From: Clostridia bacterium
GTDB lineage: Bacteria > Bacillota > Clostridia > Peptostreptococcales > JAAYPU01
Reading direction: 5' to 3'
DNA length: 48,075 nucleotides
NCBI GenBank assembly: GCA_016278615.1
Contig: JADQBM010000071.1
Coordinates: 1 to 48,075 of the forward strand
Part shown: positions 16,515-25,526 of the stretch, in pieces
How positions within the stretch are numbered: the stretch's first letter is position 1
Layout: each line of letters starts with the position of its first letter
Made by a program: the position numbers and the translations under genes
Notes under the pieces: generated by a model
Told to the model about the DNA's origin: nothing
What the model saw: only the letters and a program-made list of their open reading frames with translations
Database searches by the model: none

Positions 16515-17516
16515 ATGGATAAAAGAATTAAGCTTCATCATGGAGATGGTGGAAAATATATGAGCAAGCTCATCCATGAACTGTTTTATAAATATTTTGA
16601 CAACAGTATATTGTTAAGCAACAATGACTCGGCAGTTTTTGAAACCATAGGGGAGAGTCTTGCGTTTACTACGGACTCTTATATCATTAAACCCTTATTC
16701 TTTCCAGGTGGCGATATCGGAAAATTAGCTGTATGTGGAACAGCAAATGATCTTGCGGTAGCTGGAGCAAAACCTTTATATCTGAGTGTAGGATTTATTA
16801 TTGAAGAAGGATTTCTTTACGAAGAACTTGAACGTATTGTTCAATCAATGAGTCAGGCATGCAAAGAAATTGGAATAAAGGTGATCACCGGAGATACGAA
16901 AGTCGTTGAAAAAGGAAGTATGGATGGTATTTTTATAAACACCTCAGGGATTGGGTTAATTGAAAATGATTATAGTTCAAAAAAGGTTGCGCCTGGGGAT
17001 CATATTATTATGACTGGAGGGATTGCCGAACATGGCGCTATTATTGCTTTAAAAAGACATGGTATAAAGGCTCGCGAGAAGTTCATTAGTGATTGTGGGT
17101 TTATTTATAATATAACCGAAAAACTTGTTCCCTTTTATAATGGGATTAAACTTATGAAAGATCCTACGAGAGGTGGCATTGCTACTGCCTTGAATGAAAT
17201 TGCGGAAAGGGTACAGCTGGGAATCCATGTTTTAGAGCATAAAATACCCTTGCGAAAAGATGTTTCAGCTTTGTGTCGCCTCTTAGGCATTGACCCACTA
17301 TATCTCGCGTGTGAAGGAAGGGCCATTTTGGTTGTAGAGCCAAGCCAATCTGAGAAAATAATAAAGTGTATCAGAAGCTGCGAAAATGGAAGGGATGCCA
17401 GCATAATCGGAAACTTCACATGTAAAGAAGATAATAGCGTTACCCTTGAAACACCCATTGGAGGAGAAAGGTTATTATATCCGTTAGACACGCCTATGCT
17501 GCCTCGCATATGTTAA
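16515..17516 (+). CDS. hypE: carbamoyl phosphate-linked dehydratase HypE
   Basis: 333 residues of the PurM/AIR-synthase fold. The N-terminal HHGDGGKYM glycine loop, FTTDSYI, GDIGKLAVCGTANDLA and MKDPTRGG are the family's ATP-binding motifs. The protein ends PRIC; the terminal Cys accepts the carbamoyl group from HypF and is dehydrated to thiocyanate. It is the last maturation gene in the operon. No hypB lies in the window, so nickel delivery must rely on a distant gene or another route. Confidence 0.95.
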   Translation: MDKRIKLHHGDGGKYMSKLIHELFYKYFDNSILLSNNDSAVFETIGESLAFTTDSYIIKPLFFPGGDIGKLAVCGTANDLAVAGAKPLYLSVGFIIEEGFLYEELERIVQSMSQACKEIGIKVITGDTKVVEKGSMDGIFINTSGIGLIENDYSSKKVAPGDHIIMTGGIAEHGAIIALKRHGIKAREKFISDCGFIYNITEKLVPFYNGIKLMKDPTRGGIATALNEIAERVQLGIHVLEHKIPLRKDVSALCRLLGIDPLYLACEGRAILVVEPSQSEKIIKCIRSCENGRDASIIGNFTCKEDNSVTLETPIGGERLLYPLDTPMLPRIC

Positions 17517-17546
17517 CGAATAAAAAGAAAGAAGGTGTCTTGAAAC

Positions 17547-18136
17547 TTGAACAGTAGAGACTATTTCAACTCCTTAGCAGAAAAATGGGATCATAGGGTG
17601 ACACACGATAAAAGTAAAATTCAACACATACTAAAAATGACGGAGATACGTGAAGGTGATAAAATCCTCGATGTCGGCACGGGCACTGGTGTGTTGGTGC
17701 CTTTTTTACATACATGTGTAGGGCGGGGCGGTATGGTGATTGCTGTAGACCATGCCGAAAAAATGATTGACAGAGCTGAAAGAAAATTCAACTATGACAA
17801 TGTAAAGTTTATAAGAGGAGACGTGTTAAAAATAAAGTTGAAAGAAAATTCTTATGATTGTATCATGTGTTATTCAATGTTCCCTCACTTTGAAAACCAA
17901 CAAGGCGCAGTAAAATATTTATCCAGATACTTAAAGGCAGAGGGAAGGTTCGTCATAGGTCATTCAAACAGCAGAGAAACGATTAATAATTTACATAAAG
18001 AAGCTTCCAAATATGTTGAGAAGGACATACTCCCTACAGCAGAGATTATTCAATAGAATATTACCGACAAGCTGCTTTGCAAAGCATCACAGTATTAGAT
18101 AATGATGAAATGTTTGTTATAATAGGAGCAAAGTAA
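17547..18136 (+). pseudogene. frameshifted class I methyltransferase at the end of the hydrogenase operon
   Basis: TTG at 17547 (site GAAGGTG upstream) opens a 169-codon frame with SAM motif LDVGTGTG at residues 41-48, AVDHAEKMI and DCIMCYSMFPHF, typical of UbiE-like enzymes. It stops at 18056. Past that stop a different frame reads EYYRQAALQSITVLDNDEMF and ends VIIGAK, stop 18134-18136. This is the expected family C-terminus as recalled. A single-base change near 18045-18060 would join the two. The truncated product keeps the SAM site but loses about 25 residues, so it could still fold. It follows hypE by 30 bases. A sequencing error is also possible. Confidence 0.7.
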
Positions 18137-18335
18137 AGAGTGTAAATAATTACTATTGTTTAATTTCTAATGTGTGAGAAAATAAATCTTAAATATTGGG
18201 TATACATAATAAAAGATAATTCATAAAAAAGGTAGAAATTTGTCATTAAATATAATATTCTTGTATTAATTAGATATGGATTATTCTTTGGCAGCATTGG
18301 AAATTAGGGTAGACCTAAAAGGAAGGTAATATTCG

Positions 18336-20663
18336 ATGAGAGATTTCTCTGAAGAATTTTTCCAGTTATTTGAAAAAGAGCTGGATTATCAAAAAATAGC
18401 GGATAGATTTTTAGAATTTTCCGATGCAAATTTTGCTGTTTTCAACCTATACGATGAAGATGGCGACCAATTTACGACCATGGCAATCGCAGGAGACCAA
18501 GAACTCATAAGAAAGGCAATGCAAATACTTCATATAAAAGTCCAAGGGCAAAAATGGCCTCATGATATAAAATGGGCTAATAAAATAAATCAAATCGTGA
18601 CGCGCTTTTCTTCTTTAAGTGAATTAGCAGGGGATATATTGCCAAAGTCTATAATTGAGCTATTAGTAAGATCTTTTGACATTGGGGAACTGGTGGTTAT
18701 TAGAATCATGAGAGATAAAACCATGCTCGGTGATTTCACATGTGTTATGTCAAGGGAAAAAAGGTTTAATCAGTATAGCAAGGCTGAGGCTTATAGTAAG
18801 CAACTGGGACTAGTACTAACACAAAGAAGGACTGAACATTTGCTAAGGATAGAACAAAAAAGGCTGAAAAATATTATTGAAGGTACTCGTGTAGGCACTT
18901 GGGAATGGAATATTCAAAAGGATGAGATCATTATCAACGAACGCTGGGCTGAAATAATCGGCTACACATTGAGTGAGGTGCCACGCGTACTTAGCGAAAA
19001 TGCCTGGGATCAGTTTTTTCATCCCGAAGATTTGCATAATGCGGATCTACAGCTTGATGAGATTTTCAAAAACCAGCAGGAGTACTATGATACTGAACGT
19101 AGAATGATACATAAAAATGGTGATGAAGTCTGGGTTCATACCCAGGGGAAAGTCATTGATCGGGCGCATAATGGCAAACCTCTTTTAATGAGTGGGACCC
19201 ATAGCGACATTTCCCATCGAAAGAAGATGGAGCAAGTTATATTTAATGAAAAAGAGCAATTCAAAACCACTTTATTGTCTATTGGTGATGGGGTCATTTC
19301 TACGGATAATCATGGAAGTGTTATGATAATGAATAAAATCGCTGAACAGCTCACAGGTTGGACTCAAGAGGAGGCCTGTGGCAAACCATTGGAAGAAGTC
19401 TTTCATATCATGAATGAGCTTACCAGAGAAAGATGCGAAAATCCTGTATATAAAGTGTTGGAAACCGGAAATATTATAGAGCTTGCCAATCATACGATTT
19501 TAATATCAAGACTTGGTTTGGAAACACCCATTGAAGATAGTGCTGCTCCAATAAAAGATGAACAGGGAAATATTAATGGTGTGGTTTTAGTCTTTAGAGA
19601 TTTCACAGAGAAAAAAGAGAAAAGGGATAAAATAACATATTTAAGTTTTTTTGATCAACTTACTGAAATATATAACCGTCGATTTTTTGAAGAAGAGTTG
19701 AAAAGGTTGGATACTGAAAGGAATTTCCCCTTAACCTTGGCTATGTTGGATGTCAATGGATTAAAGCTCATCAATGATGCCTTTGGTCATTTAGTAGGAG
19801 ATGAAGTCTTAAAAAGAATCGCCTATTTAATAAAAAGAGAGTGTCGTATGGATGATATTATTGCAAGAATTGGTGGGGATGAGTTTGTTATTTTATTACC
19901 TAAAACAGATGCAAAGCAGACTGCGAAAATCATGAAGCGATTACACGAAGTGATCGTTAGTGAAAAAGTAGACTCCATTAATCTCTCTATCTCATGCGGC
20001 TGGGCAACTAAGGAGAAAAGGAATACCAAGATAGCGGCCGTTTTCAAGAAAGCGGAAGACAATATGTATCGCCAAAAGCTTTCTGAAAGTACCAGTGTGC
20101 GACATAAGACCATCCAAATTATTTTAAAAACATTGTACGAAAAAAATACAAGGGAAGAAAGCCATTCCAAACGAGTGAGTAACTTATGTGGAACAATTGG
20201 TCATTGTTTGGACCTGAGCCAAGAAAAAATTAGTGAACTTATAACAGCAGGATTGCTACATGATATTGGAAAAATAGCAATTAATGAGGATGTCCTTAAT
20301 AAAGCTACAAAACTCAATAAATCTGAATGGTTGGAAATCCAGCGACATCCGGAAATTGGTTACAGGATATTAAGCTCTGTTAATGAATATGCCTCCCTTG
20401 CAGGATATGTATTAGCGCACCATGAAAGATGGGATGGGAAAGGTTATCCCAAGGGGTTAAAAGGCAAAGCAATCCCATTGCAATCAAGAGTAATAGCCGT
20501 TGTAGATGCCTACGATGCAATGACGGGTTATAGGCCTCATCAAAAGACGTTAAGCCATGATGTTGCAATGGAAAAGATAAAGAGAAATGCAGGAGTGCAG
20601 TTTGATCCTGACATTGTAAAGGTATTTTTTGAACAAGCTCCTTTTTCGGAGGAGAAAAAATAA
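18336..20663 (+). CDS. GAF/PAS-GGDEF-HD-GYP signalling protein (cyclic di-GMP synthase and/or hydrolase)
   Basis: 775 residues, no membrane segments. An N-terminal GAF-like region (1-165) is followed by two PAS domains (about 175-295 and 305-425), a GGDEF domain (about 430-585) and an HD-GYP domain (about 590-765). The GGDEF motif is intact at 513-517 and an RxxD inhibitory site (R504-D507) lies five residues before it. In the HD-GYP part, HD is at 642-643 and HHERWDGKGYP at 695-705. Both opposing activities are therefore plausible in one chain, with product inhibition of the synthase. The signal sensed by GAF/PAS is unknown. GGAAGG precedes the ATG. Confidence 0.93.
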   Translation: MRDFSEEFFQLFEKELDYQKIADRFLEFSDANFAVFNLYDEDGDQFTTMAIAGDQELIRKAMQILHIKVQGQKWPHDIKWANKINQIVTRFSSLSELAGDILPKSIIELLVRSFDIGELVVIRIMRDKTMLGDFTCVMSREKRFNQYSKAEAYSKQLGLVLTQRRTEHLLRIEQKRLKNIIEGTRVGTWEWNIQKDEIIINERWAEIIGYTLSEVPRVLSENAWDQFFHPEDLHNADLQLDEIFKNQQEYYDTERRMIHKNGDEVWVHTQGKVIDRAHNGKPLLMSGTHSDISHRKKMEQVIFNEKEQFKTTLLSIGDGVISTDNHGSVMIMNKIAEQLTGWTQEEACGKPLEEVFHIMNELTRERCENPVYKVLETGNIIELANHTILISRLGLETPIEDSAAPIKDEQGNINGVVLVFRDFTEKKEKRDKITYLSFFDQLTEIYNRRFFEEELKRLDTERNFPLTLAMLDVNGLKLINDAFGHLVGDEVLKRIAYLIKRECRMDDIIARIGGDEFVILLPKTDAKQTAKIMKRLHEVIVSEKVDSINLSISCGWATKEKRNTKIAAVFKKAEDNMYRQKLSESTSVRHKTIQIILKTLYEKNTREESHSKRVSNLCGTIGHCLDLSQEKISELITAGLLHDIGKIAINEDVLNKATKLNKSEWLEIQRHPEIGYRILSSVNEYASLAGYVLAHHERWDGKGYPKGLKGKAIPLQSRVIAVVDAYDAMTGYRPHQKTLSHDVAMEKIKRNAGVQFDPDIVKVFFEQAPFSEEKK

Positions 20664-20743
20664 AGGGCCACAAGAGTAGAGCATTGCTTTATTATGGAAA
20701 AAGACATAAAATGGAATAAAGTCCAATGGTTAAGGAGACATAA

Positions 20744-21541
20744 ATGAAGGTATATATTAGTGCAGATATGGAAGGTGTAACTGGTGTTACAAGTTGGAGT
20801 GAAACAGAAAAAGGTCACTCAGATTATTCATTTTTTGTGCGACAAATGGAGAATGAAGTTAGAGCTGCATGCCAAGGTGCTCTAAATGCAGGTGCCAAAG
20901 AAATTTGGGTTAAAGATGCGCATGATAGTGCAAGAAATATTAATCCAGGGGTATTTAAAAATGCGAAACTAATTAGAGGATGGAGTGGGCATCCGTTTTC
21001 AATGATTCAGGAGCTTGACAATTCATTTGATGCTCTAATATTTATTGGTTTTCATTCCGGCGGGGGAAGCAAACAAAATCCTTTGGCCCATACCATGAAT
21101 CCTATAGATGTTGATTATATAAAAATAAATGGTCAATATGTCAGTGAATTTCTAATTCATGCTTATGCAGCTGCTACAGTTGGTGTCCCAGTTGTATTTG
21201 TAAGTGGGGATCAGGCCCTATGCCATGAAGTAAAAGAAGTCAATCATAACATAAAGACACTTGCAGTAAAAGAGGGTATAGGCAACTCCACAATAAGTAT
21301 CGATAATGCAATGGCTATAGAGTGTATCCGAAAAGAATCAGAAGAAGCTTTAAAAGCTGATTTGTGCCAATATAAAATTTTATTGCCTCATTCTTTTGAA
21401 GTGGAGATTCAATACTCAAAGCATGAAAAGGCTTATAGGGCTTCCTTCTATCCCAACATGAAACAAATAGCTCCCACAAAATTATTATACAAAACAGAAA
21501 ACTATTTCGAAGTCTTGCGAATGATGTTATTCCTTACATAA
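20744..21541 (+). CDS. M55-family D-aminopeptidase (DppA-like)
   Basis: 265 residues, the DppA size. The zinc ligands known from Bacillus DppA are all recognisable: D8 and E10 in ISADMEG, H60 in KDAHD, H104 in GFHSG and E135 in the SEF segment; H116 (AHTM) matches the catalytic His. DppA removes N-terminal D-residues from short peptides such as D-Ala-D-Ala and is linked to peptide scavenging. No dipeptide transporter lies beside it. It is a single gene with AAGGAG before ATG. Confidence 0.9.
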   Translation: MKVYISADMEGVTGVTSWSETEKGHSDYSFFVRQMENEVRAACQGALNAGAKEIWVKDAHDSARNINPGVFKNAKLIRGWSGHPFSMIQELDNSFDALIFIGFHSGGGSKQNPLAHTMNPIDVDYIKINGQYVSEFLIHAYAAATVGVPVVFVSGDQALCHEVKEVNHNIKTLAVKEGIGNSTISIDNAMAIECIRKESEEALKADLCQYKILLPHSFEVEIQYSKHEKAYRASFYPNMKQIAPTKLLYKTENYFEVLRMMLFLT

Positions 21542-21671
21542 TTCTGTCGGCCTTTTTATATCTTTTCTATCTTTTAGATAACTTTTCAACCACTCTACAT
21601 GCAACTGCTGCAGCAAATTTAGCCATAGAGTAGGTTTGAAGAAAGAAAACTATATTTTAACTATGAAATAG

Positions 21672-21680
21672 TGTTATAAT
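21672..21680 (+). promoter_or_regulatory. extended -10 promoter for the 51-residue protein
   Basis: TGTTATAAT contains a perfect -10 box (21675-21680) with the TG extension one base upstream. No good -35 box is seen, which extended -10 promoters do not need. It lies 70 bases before the ATG at 21750. Confidence 0.5.
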
Positions 21681-21749
21681 AATTCGATTACACCATACAA
21701 TTTTAATAAATAATGACGGAATAAACTGTATATTCGAAGGGAGTACTCT

Positions 21750-21905
21750 ATGTCAGAGAAAAATATTGAAATGATGAAAAAGTTTTTAGAGAAAAAGAAG
21801 GAACAACAAAAGGAAAAACAAAAATATGAACCCAATATGAAGATTGGCTCAAGCCAGAGAGAAAAGAAGAATATTAAGAACGGTGGTTCAAATAACAAGG
21901 TTTAA
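21750..21905 (+). CDS. 51-residue highly charged protein of unknown function
   Basis: The frame from ATG 21750 to TAA 21903-21905 encodes a Lys/Glu-rich peptide: MSEKNIEMMKKFLEKKKEQQ, then a Lys-rich stretch ending in an Asn/Gly/Ser tail. The first 25 residues would form one charged helix. A strong site (GAAGGGAG) lies 6 bases upstream, an extended -10 box is further up, and a terminator follows within 30 bases, so it looks like a real single-gene unit. I do not recognise a family. The long antisense frame over it lacks comparable signals. Confidence 0.7.
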   Translation: MSEKNIEMMKKFLEKKKEQQKEKQKYEPNMKIGSSQREKKNIKNGGSNNKV

Positions 21906-21932
21906 AAATTGAGTTGATATTCGTACAAGAAG

Positions 21933-21972
21933 CCTCATTTAGTTTAATTCAGCTAAAATGAGGTTTTATTAT
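21933..21972 (+). terminator. terminator after the 51-residue protein gene
   Basis: CCTCATTT (21933-21940) pairs with AAATGAGG (21956-21963), extended by further A-T pairs with one bulge, and TTTTATTATT follows. Confidence 0.75.
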
Positions 21973-22132
21973 TGAGGAGTCCCCTTGTAAAACATTTTTC
22001 TAGAAACTATAGGATTTCAATCGTATCATACATTAATAAAAAAGATTTGAATTCATATGATTCACCAAATAGAATGTTGAGTAATGCATATAATACCATA
22101 GAAATATTTATTTGAAATAAAAGGAGAAAATT

Positions 22133-23290
22133 ATGATCTCGTTATTAAATAACCTTAATATGAACCCTTCGCTGGTGACAGCTCTGGGAAAACAAGATAT
22201 AACCACGCCAACAGATATTCAAAGAAGGGTAATACCTGAAGCATTGAAAAACAAAGATCTAATCGTGCAATCGGAAACAGGCACTGGAAAAACCTTGGCT
22301 TATCTTCTTCCGTTGTTTGAGAAAATAGATCCTTCAAAAAGAGAAATGCAAGGAATGATACTTGCACCTACTCATGAACTTGCGATACAAATTTTAAGAC
22401 AAATAGAACAGCTGTCAGAAAACTCAGAGATAAAAGCAAGTTCAGCTCTTGTTATAGGCAATGTAAATATTGAACGACAAATTGTAAAATTAAGAGAAAA
22501 GCCCCACATTATTGTAGGTTCTCCTAAAAGAATTCTTGAATTGATAAAAAAGAGAAAAATATCTGCTCACACCATTAAGACGATCATCATTGATGAAGCT
22601 GACAGGCTAATGGATGAGAGGAATATAGAGAGCATTAAAGAGGTTATAAAGAGTACCTTGAAAGAAAGGCAACTTATGTTTTTTTCCGCCTCTATTACAA
22701 AAGAAACCGAAGCACGTGCACTGGAGGTAATGAAAGAACCAGAGCTCATAAGGGAAAAGGGTACTAAATCCGTTCCGATCTCAATAGAACACATGTATTT
22801 TTTGACAGAGCAAAGAGACAAACTTGAAGTGTTGCGTAAATTAGTAGGAATACTGAAACCCCATAAAGCGATGGTGTTTATCGGACATAGAGAAGAAACT
22901 GAAGTTTGCGTTAACAATCTTAATCATCATGGTTTAAAAGCAGCTGGAATCCATGGTCATAATGAAAAAATGGACCGAAAAAGGGTAATGGAAGAGTTTA
23001 AGTCCGGCAAAATACAGCTTCTGGTTGCTACAGATATTGCTGCGCGTGGTTTGGATATAGAAGGGGTTACGCATATATTTAATTTAGTCATACCGGAAAA
23101 CCCCCAGGATTATCTTCATAGAGTGGGTCGATCAGGAAGAAAAGGAAATTCAGGAACTGCTATATCTATCGTTACAGAAAGAGAATTAAAATATATAAGT
23201 CAGTATGAAAAGGCATTGATGATAAAGATTGCGTCTAAAGATATGTACAAGGGTAAAATCATTGACGCTAAAAACAGGTCAAATCTTTAA
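22133..23290 (+). CDS. DEAD-box RNA helicase
   Basis: 385 residues with two RecA-like domains. Seen: Q motif Gln30, motif I SETGTGKT (47-54), motif Ia PTHELA, motif II DEAD (154-157), motif III SAS (185-187) in place of the common SAT, then TDIAARGLDI and HRVGRSGRKG in the second domain. The chain stops soon after the helicase core, without the basic tail common in CshA/CshB/DbpA proteins, so it is a minimal helicase. Expected role: ATP-driven unwinding in ribosome assembly or mRNA turnover, often in the cold. AAAGGAG precedes the ATG. It ends 11 bases from the convergent Fe-S gene. Confidence 0.93.
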   Translation: MISLLNNLNMNPSLVTALGKQDITTPTDIQRRVIPEALKNKDLIVQSETGTGKTLAYLLPLFEKIDPSKREMQGMILAPTHELAIQILRQIEQLSENSEIKASSALVIGNVNIERQIVKLREKPHIIVGSPKRILELIKKRKISAHTIKTIIIDEADRLMDERNIESIKEVIKSTLKERQLMFFSASITKETEARALEVMKEPELIREKGTKSVPISIEHMYFLTEQRDKLEVLRKLVGILKPHKAMVFIGHREETEVCVNNLNHHGLKAAGIHGHNEKMDRKRVMEEFKSGKIQLLVATDIAARGLDIEGVTHIFNLVIPENPQDYLHRVGRSGRKGNSGTAISIVTERELKYISQYEKALMIKIASKDMYKGKIIDAKNRSNL

Positions 23291-23301
23291 GACGAAATAA
23301 C

Positions 23302-24570
23302 TTACAGATCCTTTCTCCCTATGAGCTTTTCAAGATAGACAGATTTCATCTGATCCTTTGCCATAGCTCTTTTGATTGGAGGCATTTTGAGGATAGAAGA
23401 TAAAATAGCGGCCATGGCTCGATGGCTAAATAATGCTTTGTTATCGAAAATCAATTCTTGAAGCATCCCCTTTTCAATAGCCATAAGTACAACTCGATGC
23501 ACAGATGTGGCAGGCGTAATAATCTTTCTGTCTGTCTTTTTCAATATCAGACTCTTGTTGGGACAGGCTCGAACACAAAGACCACAGCCCAGACATATGC
23601 TTTCATCAATAACGGGAATCTTTTTCCCGTTATTTTCGGCCATTGTTATTACATCCACCTGACAGACCTTTTCGCATTTGCCACAGCCGATACAGGATGC
23701 TTGGTCCAGTGAGGGTAGAAATCCCGTGGCTTCAACGGGGTGAAGGTTTCCGAATTTCCTAGCGGCAACCAGTGCTTCACAACAGCAGCCACAACAGTTA
23801 CAAATAAAAGATACATCATTTCTTACATTTTCACCGCATTGTACCAAGTTAAAGTCATATGCTTTGTGAAGAAGTTCTAAACACTCCGAGGCCTCGATTC
23901 TTCGAGCATAATCGTGGCGAATTAATGCATCGGCGGAATTTCCAAAGGTCATGCATATATCATCTATAGGTGCATTGCAATTCTTGCCCATATGTTCCAT
24001 TTTGTGACGACAATAGCACATGCCAATAGCGATGTGTTTTGCAGACTTTATGATGTGGCTGGCTTTTTCAAAATCTAGGATATGAATGGTGTTGTCTATA
24101 TCTAAAGAACTTTCGTTGACAAAGACTCTTCCGAGACGGGTTTCAGTACTGAAGAAGAGTTCTTTGACAAAATCTTCCTCAACATTCATATATTCATAGA
24201 ACAGCTCTGCTAAAAGTTGCTGATCAATGTCTTGTCTGGTTCGCATCATTGAAAATTCCAAAAAGCCTGCCATTGGAGGCGGCAAAATGTAGCGAATCTC
24301 TCCGTTACTCTCCATATCAAGTAGGATGCATCTTGCGGCCAGGGATTCAAGTACCTTTCGAGCCTCAGCCAAAGGCAGAGCCCAGATAGCTGCAGCTTTT
24401 GCAGGGGTGAAAGGTTTTATTGGGAGCTGTGCCACCAGTGAAGCCTCTTTTTCCGAGAAAAGGATCTGGAGGATTTTATATAAGGTGTCTGAAGGGGGCG
24501 CTCCCTGAGGGAATCTATTTAGGCGCTCCTCCAAGGTGCGATAGGCAGATTTCGATGTTATGTGAGACAT
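23302..24570 (-). CDS. 4Fe-4S dicluster protein with N-terminal winged-helix-like region
   Basis: 422 residues from ATG 24570, chosen because AGGAGG lies 7 bases upstream. A longer frame to 24657 runs through hairpin DNA and has no site. Residues 1-130 look like a helical, winged-helix-like module (FTPAKAAAIWALPLAEARKV then LESLAARCILL). The centre has scattered cysteines (GMCYCRHKM, CNCCGCCC) that may bind another cluster. The C-terminal third has two ferredoxin motifs, CIGCGKCEKVC and CLGCGLCVRACP. The family is annotated only as Fe-S binding or 4Fe-4S dicluster protein; function is unknown. A redox-responsive regulator or electron-transfer protein is possible. Confidence 0.8.
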   Translation of the reverse strand: MSHITSKSAYRTLEERLNRFPQGAPPSDTLYKILQILFSEKEASLVAQLPIKPFTPAKAAAIWALPLAEARKVLESLAARCILLDMESNGEIRYILPPPMAGFLEFSMMRTRQDIDQQLLAELFYEYMNVEEDFVKELFFSTETRLGRVFVNESSLDIDNTIHILDFEKASHIIKSAKHIAIGMCYCRHKMEHMGKNCNAPIDDICMTFGNSADALIRHDYARRIEASECLELLHKAYDFNLVQCGENVRNDVSFICNCCGCCCEALVAARKFGNLHPVEATGFLPSLDQASCIGCGKCEKVCQVDVITMAENNGKKIPVIDESICLGCGLCVRACPNKSLILKKTDRKIITPATSVHRVVLMAIEKGMLQELIFDNKALFSHRAMAAILSSILKMPPIKRAMAKDQMKSVYLEKLIGRKDL

Positions 24571-24623
24571 AGTTGATCCTCCTTTTAGTTGAGAATTATT
24601 ACCAATTATCTCATTAAACAGCT

Positions 24624-24745
24624 CTAAGACTCCCACCTCTATAGGTGGCGAGATCAAGAGCTGCTAAATTCGAAATTCGTTCGTCTTGCCATCAGTGGAG
24701 AGCTTGAAACTCCTACTGATGGGGCTCACTTCATTATAAAACCAA
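24624..24745. repeat. tandem palindromes, possible IS200/IS605-type end or structured leader
   Basis: Two hairpins stand side by side. The first nests CCACCT-atag-AGGTGG-like arms (about 24640-24655) inside CAGCTCT/AGAGCTG arms. The second pairs CCATCAGTGGAG (24689-24700) with CTCCTACTGATGG (24710-24722, one bulge). On the plus strand the second hairpin is followed by GGCTCACTTCA. Closely spaced hairpins followed by TTCA are reminiscent of IS200/IS605 right ends and their guide RNAs. On the minus strand the same DNA would form the leader of the Fe-S gene. No transposase or TnpB is present. The interpretation is tentative. Confidence 0.4.
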
Positions 24746-24990
24746 ACATTAGAAATATCAAGATTTATAAGATAGATCGTAAATACCTATTCTACATGAC
24801 AAGGCTTTGATTTTCGTACAATGTACTATGAAATTCTGCATATGTACTTTGGCAAAAATTGTGTAGACTTTTGAATTTGACAGATGTAGAATCGAAATGA
24901 ATACTTGTATAATGGCTTATCCTTCCAATGAATATCTGTATTTAAGGAATGAGAATATGCACTCAATAAATTTTATGGAGGAAAAATATA

Positions 24991-25518
24991 ATGAAAAATA
25001 GAATTGAAACACTTATAAAATTTAATAAAAGGAAAAAAGGCATACGCATATTTGTTGGTGTATTTATGGTTATGCTACTATCTTTAGTCGGATGCAATGG
25101 TTCCAGCCAACCTATAGAAGAAGGTAATAACACATTAGAATACTATCATGAATCTTTAGGGTATGTGATTACCTTACCAGATAGCGTTAAGGACAGAGTC
25201 ATAATTCAAGAGCAAGATAATACTGTATATATTTCTTCAAAATTAATCTTAGAAGATGGGAGTTACCCTGGAATTATACTTTTCATCAATCCTATATCAA
25301 AATCAGAATATCCCGAAAGACAAGATTTAGATAATTATATTGAAAATGAAGCACCCGTTAGCTTTGTTGTTATTGGTGAAACTGAGAATGATTATATCTG
25401 TTATAATTTTGCAAGTGATGTACAGTATCCACCTGGGGATGAAACTCTGACTAAAGAATACAATGACTTGATAAATGAATTTATGAATAATGACTTTGAT
25501 GTCGTAATAAAGGAGTAG
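24991..25518 (+). CDS. putative lipoprotein of unknown function
   Basis: 175 residues. A basic N-terminus (residues 1-18), a hydrophobic segment and the lipobox LSLVGC with Cys35 mark a type II signal peptide, so the mature protein should be anchored to the outer face of the membrane. The rest is acidic, without cysteines apart from one, and matches no family I recognise. GGAGG lies upstream of the ATG. A -10-like TATAAT at 24908-24913 exists with no good -35 box. The following epimerase gene starts nine bases after it, so the two are probably co-transcribed. Confidence 0.75.
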   Translation: MKNRIETLIKFNKRKKGIRIFVGVFMVMLLSLVGCNGSSQPIEEGNNTLEYYHESLGYVITLPDSVKDRVIIQEQDNTVYISSKLILEDGSYPGIILFINPISKSEYPERQDLDNYIENEAPVSFVVIGETENDYICYNFASDVQYPPGDETLTKEYNDLINEFMNNDFDVVIKE

Positions 25519-25526
25519 TATACATT

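Noticed and set aside
21674-21898. Minus-strand 74-residue frame, rich in Phe and Leu
   Set aside because: It is antisense to the 51-residue gene that has promoter, ribosome site and terminator; the composition is a by-product of Lys/Glu codons.
24571-24657. 29-residue N-terminal extension of the Fe-S protein
   Set aside because: It runs through hairpin DNA and has no ribosome site, whereas ATG 24570 follows AGGAGG.
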